DNA of 64,000 bases, taken from positions 3,038,001 through 3,102,000 of the forward strand of contig NC_079241.1 in the NCBI RefSeq assembly GCF_028009165.1. The letters are read 5' to 3'. Of the stretch, positions 32,309 through 42,857 are shown piece by piece. A program made the translations under genes and the position numbers. Position 1 is the first letter of the stretch, and each line of letters opens with the position of its first letter. The notes under the pieces were generated by a model. It had not been told where the DNA came from. It did not search any database and was given only the letters and a program-made list of their open reading frames with translations. This DNA comes from Akanthomyces muscarius. Taxonomy: Eukaryota > Ascomycota > Sordariomycetes > Hypocreales > Cordycipitaceae.

Positions 32309-34029
32309 CTAGACTGCACCGCCCAGGGTGGATTTGATGGCATACATGGTTTCCGGCCACCACGTCTCGCCCTCCACCAAGTCGAGCACAAAGCCTTGCG
32401 CTGCTATGAATCGGATGATGCGGCCCAGCTCCCAGTGCCCGACGTCCCCGATCCACCACACGCCGTCCAGGAGCATCACCAGCACCAGCCAGTGCGCAAA
32501 GATGTCCATGGCGGGCTTGTGGGCGGCCTCCAAGGGCAGCGGCTCATCAGCGCTGCGCGTGAGGACTTGGCTTTCGTCGACCGGCATGCAGTCGAGGGCC
32601 AGCTGGACTAGATGGAGAAATTCATATGGTACTTGATTCAGGAATGCCATGATCCTTCGCCGCCATAGTTTAGATGGCGTAGCGGACGTCACACGAGCCA
32701 AATATTGGACCAGCCATGGAGGAACATTGTCCAGCGCCCCGAAATCATGGGGCTTTGCAGGTTCTCTCTGAGGCGCTCCATCTTCCATGATTGCTTGGAA
32801 GAGTTCTTCCAGAAGCCTCAGGGCGGCGCCGCATGCTTCCAACTTGGCATCGCGCGGATCCGTTTGGAAATCGAGGCTCCCATTGCGTGCCCTCAGTTTT
32901 GCCAGCGCAGCTTCATATGTGGTGGAGATGATGGGCAGCAGCAGACGCCGTGTCTCTTCTGCAGGGCCATCCTGTAAAACGTACGTGCCATCAGCCTCTG
33001 GTGGGCCAGGCGGCGACGCCAGCAGCTCGGCCTCCTCCTCTCTCGGATTCAAACTTGGCGACGCATTTTCACTACTGGGCCGCAATCCGGGCTGCAGCAG
33101 CCCAACAAAGGCTACATGCGCCGCGCGTATCGACGTGATCCACTGTGACTGAAATGGCAGCACATCGCTGGGAACCACGGTCCCTAGCTGCCGCGCCCTT
33201 TTAGCCAGTAGAACTCGAACATAGTGGCAAGAGAGGGCATACAGCACCATCAAGGCAGCGTTTGGTAAAACGGACTGAAACTGCCTCTCTTTGAGGTCGT
33301 TTTGCAGCTGACCCAGCGAGGCGTGGTGATGACGATCTGCCAATCTTAGCAAGCCACAAACTTCTTCGAGTGTTTCGGGTGTTGTAGAAGAGCTCCCGAT
33401 CATGTCATGACACTTGCAAGATGCGGCCAAGGCAAGGATGGAGCTCATGACAGCGGGGTTTGTAAACGCCAGGTTGGGCATGCCGACCTGCAGCGGGAAC
33501 ATGTCTTCCTTGCCGTATGGAATTACACGGCTGGTGTGTGTGATGTAGTGGCTGAAAAGCTCCAGCTCACGGGCATTCAACATGGGCAGACTCGGGACGG
33601 GGCCGCTGGGCCGCCTGCCACCAGCGGGCATTATCGCTGAATCATCCGCGCCATGGTCGCGCATATCATGGCGCGGGTCTGCTGGTGTGTGCGTGGAGCT
33701 CGGTTCAGCAGAGATTGAGTCTCTCATTTCCGAGTCCGAGTTGCGAGCCGCCTGCCGTTCAGAAACGCTGCTGGTGGGTGCTTCATCGGCGCCATCCGCT
33801 ATAGTGGCATACTCGCAATTGACGCCCTGCTTCAGACAGCGCGAGCATTCAGGCCGTCTTTCATCGCACTATTTAGATTCAAAATTAGTACGGGGCAGAG
33901 CATCGCTAGGAATAAACTGCCGACCTTTTTCCTCAGCCGTTTGCATCTCATGCAGCCATTTCTAGACTTTAGATGGGCCCTGCGCTGACGGGAGGAGTCA
34001 CTTGGATTCCTGGCGGTGTTAGAGGACAT
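32309..34029 (-). CDS. Zn(II)2Cys6 transcription factor
   Basis: Exons 34029-33925 and 33868-32309 (554 residues). The 56-bp intron (GTCGGC donor, CTAAATAG end) lies between the third-Cys-preceding lysines and the third Cys; splicing gives C26-x2-C29-x6-C36-x6-C43-x2-C46-x6-C53, a complete binuclear cluster with a basic N-terminal flank. A Ser/Pro-rich linker is followed by a fungal-specific domain ('LFSHYITHTSRVIPYGKED', 'PNLAFTNPAVMSSILALAA') resembling fungal_trans_2 regulators. An in-frame Met 23 codons upstream (34098) is an alternative start. It is encoded beyond the cupin gene on the same strand; its targets are unknown. Confidence 0.86.
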
Positions 34030-34427
34030 GTCTCGAGTCCTAGAACCATTGTAGTGGCACGCGTTTCCTTTGTCGGGGTCGCTCGGGCGCCATGGCACGG
34101 TATTTGATGGCCTCGCCGACGACGTGCAGTTGGATGGTGGACAAAGATCCAGTCAGATCGAATGATGGCGGGTAACTAGTGTGAGAAAACGATGCGACCT
34201 CAATTTGTGGCCTAACATTTAGGGCAGCCAATGTCAGACCAGCAGCTGTCAAATTCAATGATAGAGGAAGAAGTAATGGACATTTTCAAAATTACGTGGC
34301 CGACTGTCTGTAATTTTCTCCCTCCATGTACGTGATCTGCGAAGAAGTGTGGCTGTGATAGTGACGGTAGGTGCTATCACGTTTCGGCCATGCGTCACGC
34401 GAGCCGGATAGGGCTTGATCCGGTGCT

Positions 34428-34490
34428 CGATTAGCCGGATTCTGTATCCTCGCCTCATTAGCAACCATTCTACGCGGCTAGCTTAGGCTT
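34428..34490 (+). repeat. Diverged direct repeat, copy A
   Basis: Shares with copy B the core CCTCGCCTCA(T/G)TA(G)CAA and the flanks TTAGC-CGG and GC(T/C)AG-TTAGG. Differences are mainly transitions and small gaps. Confidence 0.5.
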
Positions 34491-34508
34491 TGACTGGTCG
34501 GGCGCTTG

Positions 34509-34569
34509 GTTAGCTCGGCTTTGCAGCCTCGCCTCAGTAACAATCATCTTACTCGGCCAGGTTAGGACT
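34509..34569 (+). repeat. Diverged direct repeat, copy B
   Basis: Second copy, offset about 80 bp from copy A. Its right end (GTTAGGACTACACGGCGC) recurs in similar form at 34697-34716. Confidence 0.5.
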
Positions 34570-34916
34570 ACACGGCGCCGCTGAGCTACGGGGGCAGCAT
34601 CTCAGCATGTCTAAGTAGGCGTGATGCAATGCGCTTCCTACACAGGCGACTACACTAGCATGGGCTAACAAGGCTACCTTGGACACATGGCGCCCCGTTA
34701 GGACCGCACGGCGCGACTGACCCTGCCAGGCCCGATGTTAGACAGAAAAGTATGCACGACAGAAACAACGATAAAATTAGGCCTGGGCTCTTCTATGTGC
34801 TCGGTAGGGTCAGTAACTTTGCTTTTCGTGATATTAAGAGTCGAGACGGGCAGTGACTTTCTAACTATAGCTAACTTATACCGAGTACGCCCAAATCCGA
34901 CCACAGCCACCCATGG

Positions 34917-35378
34917 TTACTGGTCGCTAGACGCGCTGGCATTGGAATTCGACTTGATCATTTCCATCACATCCCAAAACCCGGGGCCAACAGCCTCGAG
35001 GATGTCATCAAAACGCTTCAACAAATCTGGGTCATCTTTGAGGCATTCCCGAGCCTCTTGCATTGTCTTCTCTCTGTCCTCGGGCGTCATATTCCCCGTA
35101 TAAATCTTTTGGAGCAAAACATTCATCTTCGTATACACTTCAACCCCGAACCGTTGCTGTATTTGAGAAAGAGATTGTCAGCGTGCTGGAAGGGTAAGCG
35201 GTTCGTCGGAAAGGCACGAACAGTGTTCACGCCTACTAACCTTGATGTCGAGGGGAAAGTCAACAGCGGGCTTCCACCACTCTGTGCTCAACTTGGCATC
35301 AGTTTCTGGATGCGCTCTTTGCACATTTTCCATGTGTTGAGCCCATTCGGCGTAGGCTTCCTCGCGCTCGCTGGCCAT
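34917..35378 (-). CDS. Small hypothetical protein
   Basis: Exons 35378-35241 and 35156-34917 (125 residues). The 84-bp intron has a GTTAGT donor and an AATACAG acceptor. The protein is hydrophilic and mostly helical: 'MASEREEAYAEWAQHMENV' at the start, 'VYTKMNVLLQKIYTGNM' and 'DDPDLLKRFDDILEAVGPGF' later, and a Ser-rich end. There is no signal peptide or membrane segment. I do not recognise a family. The clean intron and charged helical character support a real gene. Confidence 0.6.
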
Positions 35379-35625
35379 TTTTAAAATTGATTTGAAATAT
35401 TATTCTTTGTATGCAAGTACGAAGTTGAGCAGTGATTACTAAAAGCACACAAAGGAACGAGAGACAAAGGGGCGGGGAACGTGGGGAAGGCAGTTAGTTG
35501 CCTATTCCCTTCAGCCCGATCCTGGAGCCTTGCAGGCAGCCCTATGGCTGGCCCACGCTTAATTCGCAGTCACATCTCCATTGGCGGCGATTAGTGTGTC
35601 ATTAGCTAGCAATAAACTAGCTACA

Positions 35626-36110
35626 CTACAGAACAGAAGGTACCTTGGCAAGTATGCCACCCTCGACCAGTATCGTAGCACCGTCGGTGTGGCCCCCAGC
35701 CCTCGAAGCCAAGTACAGCAGCGTGCCTCTCATGTTCTTTTCGTCCCCAAATCTACCCAGAGGAAAATGCGACCCATCACCCTGGAGGCGTGCAGAGACG
35801 TTGTCGCCGTGATAATCTATACTAGAAAATCAAGAATGTTGACGAAGAAAAAGAAGGCAAGTACAAGGAGCCTTGCATCCTCGTCTCGGCTTAGACAAGG
35901 CTGCAACAGCGGGGTTGACTCATTTCAATTTTCCCGGTTCATGGCATCTACGCTATGCCTCGGCCGTTGCAAGCGGCTTGATGCAGCAGCGCTTCAAAAG
36001 CATGGAATTAAGATGATTTTCATGCCAACCATTTCTCCGCTGAAATTGCCATGGATAGCGCCAGATGTCGCCAGTTACGACGATAGCCACAAAGACCATT
36101 CTTACTTGCC
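35626..36110 (-). pseudogene. Short-chain dehydrogenase relic
   Basis: On the minus strand 35830-35626 encodes 'PLGRFGDEKNMRGTLLYLASRAGG' followed by 'TDGATILVEGG', the C-terminal signature of a classical SDR. Upstream the frame shifts (SRVMG in another frame), and 36110-36020 has only weak traces of a dinucleotide-binding start (IVVTG, ALSMAISAEKW). The distance between the ends is too short for a full ~250-residue SDR, and I found no intron set that restores one. It is read as a truncated, frameshifted copy. It is not closely similar to the SDR at 6.3 kb by eye. Confidence 0.5.
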
Positions 36111-36485
36111 TCGTTGCACATTCGCTTTTGACGGGCGACGACCGAAAAGAAATTGATAATATACTTGAGAAAGAAAAAAAAACGGACATTACTAATACGA
36201 TGTTGAGTTCCACATAGCCTGGCTGGAGGGCTGGAAGCTTCATCGCGAAGCCGTTGGATCGGCGGCCGCCAGTGGCTTTCCCCCACTGATCTCCATTGCG
36301 GCGAACACGCTTTCACGCGCCGCAGCTATCCACTACCTACTATAGTACATCTCAACGCAGGGTCTTCCCGCAAAACCGTCAAGCCGCGCCTCTGGTTTCA
36401 TGTATAAACATTTTCCAACAAGCAGCCTCATCAAATAGCATATTCTTACATCGCTTTGGGCTGAAGAGAAGCCGGCGCCGATACA
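36111..36485. other. Promoter region of the helix-hairpin-helix gene
   Basis: No ORF of note; contains an A9 run near 36172. Confidence 0.4.
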
Positions 36486-37468
36486 ATGGCGTCTACCAGT
36501 GTCCCGTCGCCCGACGAGATAACTCACGCCGAGTTCACCTCGCTGCTCAATGAGTACCCATCCCTCGTCGACACAATCTCCAAATTAAAAGGCTGTATGC
36601 TTTTCCTCTTCTCATGCTCCCAACCTCCCAACCTGTCTCTATTCCCACCCTCGCCCGTACTGACTAGAACCCCCCAGCCAAGTCCGGCCAGAAAACCCTC
36701 CAGCAGCTCGACGAGTACCGCTACGGCACCGCCGTCGCCGAATTTGGCACCTCGACCACTCCCAAGGAGATGACGCTCGACGACGTCCGGCTCCTCGTGG
36801 AGTGGAAGCTCCGCCACGGCAAGTTCCGCCCGATGCTCATGGGCCTCGCCTCGTCCAACAATGCGCCCCTCGCGCGCAAGACAATTGCCGCCGCCATCCA
36901 AGCGTACCGTCGCGCGGCCGGGCCATCGGACGCCAGCAGCGTCGCCGCCGCCCTCAAGGAGCTCACGAAGCTCCGCGGCATCGGCCCCGCCACGGCGTCG
37001 CTGCTGCTGAGCGTGCACGATCCGGAGCGCGTCATCTTCTTCTCGGATGAGGCGTTTTACTGGCTGTGCGGTGGCGGCAAGGTGGGCAGCATCAATTATA
37101 ATAATAAAGAGTACGAGATGCTGCGCGGGAGGGCGGGGGAGCTGGTCAAGAGGCTGGGCGTGAGCGCGACGGATGTGGAAAAGGTGGCCTATGTGCTGTT
37201 TAAGCGTGACAGAGCTGATGATGCTGGGGCGGATGACAAGGGCGAGGCTGCGCCCAAGGCTGCAAAGACTGCAAAGACTGCAAAAAATGCAAAGAGCGCA
37301 AAGTCTGCAAAGGTGACAGAGGAGCCTGGCAAAGAGTCCAAGAACAAAGGCAAGTCGGCCAAAGATACCAAGACTGCAAAAGAGGCGTCGGCAAAGAGAA
37401 AGAGTACCGCCGTCCAAGAAGACGAGCCGGCACCGGGCACGAGACGGTCGAAACGCGTCAAACAGTAA
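36486..37468 (+). CDS. Helix-hairpin-helix (DNA-glycosylase-like) protein, unknown function
   Basis: Exons 36486-36594 and 36678-37468 (299 residues); GTATGC donor, CCCCCCAG acceptor. The core is helical: 'RLLVEWKLRHGKFRPMLMGL', 'LKELTKLRGIGPATASLLLS' (a helix-hairpin-helix, about residues 130-150) and 'PERVIFFSDEAFYWLCGG', an arrangement seen in HhH-GPD fold proteins, though the catalytic Lys/Asp signature of glycosylases is not clear. The C-terminal ~80 residues are Lys/Ala/Glu-rich with KKK-type and 'RRSKRVKQ' basic ends, suggesting nuclear localisation and DNA binding. Function is unknown; the fold suggests nucleic-acid interaction. Confidence 0.7.
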
Positions 37469-37678
37469 ATCATACAATTCACGAGGCTAGTGTAAAACTA
37501 TCAATTGCTGTATCTTGCAAGCACAGTGCTTCTCAAGGCGTACCATGCGACAGCATTCTTCCACCGTTGCATCAACGCCATCTTGTCCGGTTTCCTTTTT
37601 TCCGTTCGTTTTTCGTGGGTACTCGAGGGCGCGTTTGCCAGGTAATACTCGTGTGGCCTTTACGTGAGCAAGACTGGA

Positions 37679-38492
37679 TTATTTGTCCTTCTTGCCCTCC
37701 TTGGCCTGGGTGGCCTCGTACTGGTCACCGAGATCATTGTAGCTCTTGTGCAGACCCTCGCTCTGCTTCTTGAGGGTCTGGAGGTCCAGGTCCTTCTGGG
37801 CGAGCTGCTTCTTAAGGGCGGCGACCTCGTCCGAGGGCTTGATGGTGGCGTTCTTGTCGCCGTCGTAGACGCGAATGCGCTCCTCGAGGCGGATGATGTC
37901 CTTGATCATGACATAGGTGCGGTTGAGGATCAGGGAAAGGAACAGGGTGAAGCCGCAGAGGTACATGTTGCGCTGGGCGTAAAACTTGCGGGCCTGGACT
38001 TCGGTGCGCTCGTGGCCGAGGACGACGCTGTGGGGAGAAATCAGGTCAGCGTTGAATGCAACCTTTGTTGATGGGGAGCTACATACGTGCCGCCACCTTT
38101 GGCAGCCTGCTCCATGCTGTCGGCGAGCTCCATCTGAACGCGGTAGACGCGGTTGACAGAATCGACAAAGAGGACGAGGATGAAGATGAAGGTAATCTTG
38201 AGCCAGTGCTGAATCTGGGCAATTGTCTTGTTCTCGGAGACGAAGCTGGACGTTGTTAGTGCCTATCTCTGATAAGTCTGCATTTTCGAGAGGTTCATAC
38301 GTGAGGATGTTGCGGCGGATGTTGTGAGGTAGAGGAACAATCAGGAACATGAAGAGCAGCATCTCAAACATGAGAAGTGCAAACACCTAGCGACTGGCAG
38401 TCAGTACATTAACCATTCTTCTCAATTGCCATCGCGGCCAGCTCCAGCCGCGTGGGCAGCAACAAACGCACAAGGGTGTAGTAGAGCGTCAT
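37679..38492 (-). CDS. BAP31/Yet3-family ER membrane protein
   Basis: Exons 38492-38472, 38386-38301, 38245-38087 and 38027-37679 (204 residues). The first exon is 21 nt and supplies MTLYYTL; splicing gives 'MTLYYTLVFALLMFEMLLFMFLIVPLP', 'HWLKITFIFILVLFVDSVNRVYRVQ' and 'ARKFYAQRNMYLCGFTLFLSLILNRTY', the three membrane helices of BAP31 in order. A coiled-coil tail (VAALKKQLAQKDLDLQTLKKQ) follows, and the protein ends K-K-D-K, a dilysine ER-retrieval signal. BAP31/Yet proteins chaperone membrane-protein export and quality control in the ER. It converges with the HhH gene. Confidence is high because every domain is present. Confidence 0.92.
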
Positions 38493-39322
38493 GGTGACTG
38501 GAGGTTGTGCTGGGATGCACAGGACAGCTTGCGGGGTTTCGAAGCGTGGAGATGGCGAGGGGGGCGCCGAGAGGGAAGCGAGTGCGTGGGATTGGAAGCC
38601 ACAGATGAAGAGCGAAGAAGCAAGAGTGCTTTGTTGCGATGCGATCTCTTTGGTCGAGTTTGGGTGATCAAAAAGAGGGAATGGAAAAGAGGGAAGAGAT
38701 GGGAAAGGTGGTCAGTTTTTCTGCAGCCGAGGGCAGTGCAACGGAGCGACTGGCTGTAGAGCTCCCCCGCTGGATCGGGCCTAGAAGCTCTGCGCAAGCT
38801 GGCTTTGTGCCAGGGACGCGCTCACACTGACGACCGCCCTACGTCATCGTTTTCAGCGTTCTGCCGGTGGGCCGTTTCCCCCGTGTGGCTGAAGCTCCCT
38901 CAGCTGCCTATGGGTCTAGGTACCTACAGTGGGTGTACGTAGTAGGTAGGTAGCCCCGTACAAGCAGCCTAGGTACTCAGGAGGCCAAGGTACGAGGTTG
39001 CGTGGGGCGACGCAACAACATTCGAAGCACATGGCATTTATCATGCACTTCAAAGCGTGCCGAGATCGTAGAATTTGACAGCAAGAAAAAGAGTCCTTCT
39101 CGACGTCAATCCTGTCGGCCAAAAACGCATAATATGCTAAAATAGTAATTATATCCATATTCCTCATTATACATACCACCGTGCCTCCAATACCCAGCCG
39201 CCGCGAGCGGAATTCGTCTCCCTCACACAGTGTACAAGCAGCTCCCCACGCAAAACCCAATTTCAGTAAATAACATATGTCTCGCACTTTTTCATGACTG
39301 CAATGCTCCTGCGCTATTGATA
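38493..39322. other. Intergenic between BAP31 and KMT6 genes
   Basis: BAP31 promoter and KMT6 3' flank. Contains a short TAGGTAC/GTAGGTAG simple repeat near 38915-38975. No gene seen. Confidence 0.5.
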
Positions 39323-42300
39323 TCACAAATCTTCTCCACGGAATTTAGCCGGCGGTCGCCTGTTTCTCGTCGCTCGGTCCATGCGTTTTCGGATGACCAC
39401 GTCTTGGTCGTCCTCTTCATCGTCCTCCTGCTGCTCCCCCACAACCTCGCCGCCTTCCCCTTCGCCCTCTTCGTCTTCTAATTCTTGCCCGTCTTCGGAT
39501 TTCTCTCCGTAGACTCTAGGCCCATCTTCCTCGCCTGCCGTAGACCACTCCTGGCTGTCTCCTATTTCATCAGATTCGTCTTGTTCGGCGCGCCGCTGGC
39601 GCGTAACCCGTGGGGATTCGCTTAAGCTTTGGCGCCATGTGGACTTGCTGGGCAATTCACGCAACCGCCGTACCGTCTCCGTCGTCCCGGGTACTGCTGG
39701 TTGTAGCATGGGTCGTGGGTGTTTCCTAGGCCGTCCACTTCCCGGGCGTGCACCACCGCGTCTGCCTGTCATCTTTGCTTTGCCGGCTTTTGTCGGCGTC
39801 TCGGATGCTCTAGTGCGCATGCTGCGCCTACTTCCAGCACCACCATTGGGTGTGGTTTCCTCGCCTGGGCCGTCGTCATCCTCTGCCGCTGATTCTTGCC
39901 AATGGTTCCGCGTCGCATTTCCGCGAGTGTGGTAGCTATCCTCGTCTGAATCGACTCTTGCTACTCCTCGTTTGCGTTTCACGGGTCGATTCATGGGCGA
40001 AATATATGATGCTTGTATGTCGTCTTCGTCGTCGTCGTTAACAACTGTTCGTCGCCTTCTACGCCTCGCTCCGGGCTTCTTGCGCTCCGTCTTCTTCTGT
40101 TCCGGCTTCGGCGCCTTTCGTGCAACACCCTTGCCAGCAGTCGACTGCGGTGGTCGCCCTGGTTTCTGCGGGCTTACCGGCTTCTCTCCCGTCTTAGTGT
40201 CGAGAAGCTTCTTTGTGAGATTCGGAAAGTTTTCGCCGTAGTTGAAGAACAGCTCTTCTCCGGCTCGAATGTCTCGCAGGGCCGTAAACTTGATTCGATA
40301 TTCGCCATTGACGTAGAGGATCCGTGGCGTGATATTCGAGCCGGTGTGATCGTGTTCGGACGCATGATTAATGTAGCGACTAAGGTTTCCATACGTCGCA
40401 GCATCGACCCAGATGCCTTCATCCTCAAGCAGCGTGAAAACATAAGAGATGTTGGAATCTTCGTCAAACACATCGCCGCGACGAGCTTCTCTTCGCACGC
40501 CTTCATCGTGCGTAATAAGCTCGCCAACATATTCGATCACGAAATCGTCCTGCGCAATATCCTCAGCAGTAAACAGTCCATATCCAACTCCATCCAGTTG
40601 GCTCTGTCCCAGCAAGAGCTTTTTGCTGCATCCGCGCTGGAGTTCACAATTTTGACAGCCTGTTTCATGCAAAGTGTATGCTTCAGCGTTGTACGGATCC
40701 GCTCTCTCCAGGACACCGCAACTTCCACATAGCGCTGGATCGCATTCGCGATTGAGTTGAACGCAGATGCATGGTTTTTCTTTCTGCTTTGCCTGGCAGC
40801 TCTTGCCTGTAGCGTGACATGGACAACCAGTAAATTTGTATGAGCACGTATCTGCAGTACATCTGCACCACTTTTCACATAGTACGCCCACCTTGGCGCA
40901 GGAGCAGTTCTGCGGTGTACACGCACCTTCGTGCGAGCATGGCTCAATAATTTCGCGGCGTTGGTGCTCGTGTGTAATTGTGTGGTCTTGCCAGTCACCA
41001 ATGAGAATCTTTCGGCGATTGTCATACCAGGCCAGTGCTTTAACTCGCACTACTTCTGGGGGGATGGCTTCTGGCACTTTGACAGCTAGAGACTTAAACT
41101 TGTCAAAGACGGCACTGCAATCGCGATCCAGAATCTCTGCTGCAAAGCAGATTGGATCCCGCTGCAGATGGCTTTGGCCGAGCATCGAGAAGATCGATTT
41201 TAAAAGCACGACTTCCTGCTCCAGCCACGGCTTTGCGTCTCGCATTTGGCCCACTGGCGTCAATGATAGATAGCATGCCCTTCGACACGGTACTATATCT
41301 TTCATTGCGTCCGCACTCTCCGTTGTCAGCCGCTGTCGTCGTTGTTTCAAAAGCTCAGCTAGCGGCATCACTGCCGCCAAGGAAAATGTCCGCTTGAGGT
41401 TCTTATTGTCGTACTCGCCGTGGTCGCAAGAATGGCTGTAGCAAATGAGGCAGCCTAGGATGCTATAGGAGGCCAGGTGCGCTTCGGTGGTTTCATCCAT
41501 GTCTGGTTGCGACACGGGAGCTGCATCTTTTGCGACCGGCTTGGGATCCAAAACGCCGTCAACAAACTCTTCGAGGAGTAGAATTCTTCGCAGCTCGATT
41601 TTGCTCGCGAGTGGCAAGTCATCATTATCAAAAGCCTGTTTGAATGCACTTGTGAATAACGCGGCAGCTTTTCTCGAATCCTGGCTAGTCGGGTCGCCAT
41701 CAGTCGTCTCGCGGCTCGATCGAATAATGTCCGTCTTTTTCTGCGGCGTGATCGAATCATCGGACTCTTGGCTAGCCATATAAGCAACCAGTGCAGACTT
41801 TGTACAGTTCGCTATGCCAAGCTTCTCTAACCAGGTATCCAGATACAGAGATACAGTTGCCGCACGCTCGGTTTGTATAGTAAGAATGACTTTTTCCTCC
41901 CGGTTCATCGGCTTGAACCCGGATTTAGTATCAATTTCCTCAAGTTCCTTCAGCCACAAGTTATACTTCGGTTCCTCGCTACTGTCGAGATCGCGCAAAT
42001 GCGGCACGAAAGTCAGCATAGTGTTTGGCGTGAGGACGTTCTTTTTTATGTCGACATGATGAAACCGATATCGGGGGACTCTGTCTTTCGGGGTCTTGAT
42101 CGCCATTATGTCGTGGTGTTCCTCGCGCGCATCCTTACGGGTTTTCAAGTGTTGCTGTTCCTTGATGTTAGTAAAGATTTTCGTGGCCGTGGGTCTGCCA
42201 TACCTTAAACTTAATTCGCATAGTCTCTCCTTTCCTATACGGAACAGCGCCATTACCCATTCCTTCAAAAAGATCCGCTCCATGATGAACACGCCATTCT

Positions 42301-42857
42301 GTAGCCGTGGTGGCCTCGATTGCCTGCGTAACCAGTCGCGAGTGGTCTTGTCGCACGCTTTTCAATAGGTCCAGCAGCGCCTTTGTCAAGTCTGCCTTGT
42401 TCCATTGTCTTTGCACGGCGCTAGCACGGTATGATCTCGACGGTGGCGTGGCGAGCTGTGTCGTCTGCATTGGGGATTCGTGAGGCTGTGCTCCGGCGGA
42501 ATGCCGAGGTTTGCTTGCAGCGGGTATTTGCGATTCGGTCCGTGTCAGGGATCTTCTGAGGGGCGGCGGACTGATGTCCCTTACGCTCTGCAGTGTATCG
42601 CCGACTGAGAAAGTCGAGCTGGCCGGCGTGCTGGATCTTGGAGTAAGTGTTTTGCTGCCGGCGCTGGCGAGATAGGATGGCGGTCCATTGCCCGAAAGTA
42701 TGGATGAAGGAGCAGGAATTGCGGCCAGCGGATAGGTGTATGCAGTAGGTGGGTTCAAGAGGGGGGGCACATATTCTGGCGGCTGAGCAGGAGATCGTAG
42801 GCGAAAGCCGTCAGGATACGACGGTCGCGAAACGGCGTCGTGGTCACGCCTCGACAT
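39323..42857 (-). CDS. KMT6: PRC2 catalytic subunit, H3K27 methyltransferase (EZH2/KMT6 type)
   Basis: Exons 42857-42204 and 42154-39323 (1162 residues); the intron has a GTATGG donor and TACTAAC branch, and the acceptor could also be 6 nt upstream (exon from 42160). Order: disordered N-terminus; helical region; 'CLICYSHSCDHG' zinc knuckle near 453; cysteine-rich CXC domain (residues 624-721, 'CSCAKVGVLCEKWCRC', 'CPCHATGKSC'); SET domain (728-859) with 'GYGLFTAEDIAQDDFVIEYVGE', 'RYINHAS' and 'GEELFFNYGE', all catalytic motifs present. After SET is a ~300-residue basic/acidic extension with two AT-hook-like motifs (PGRPP, GSGRPRKHPRP). It deposits H3K27me3 on facultative heterochromatin in the nucleus. 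Confidence 0.93.

Larger units (their letters stand above)
34030..34916. other. Intergenic region with diverged short repeats
   Basis: Promoter of the regulator plus repetitive-looking sequence with many TTAG/CTAG/GGTTAG words. It contains the two repeat copies listed separately. No gene seen. Confidence 0.45.

Noticed and set aside
32328..33965. Several plus-strand ORFs between 32.3 and 34.0 kb
   Set aside because: All are antisense to the spliced Zn(II)2Cys6 gene, whose finger spacing is exact.
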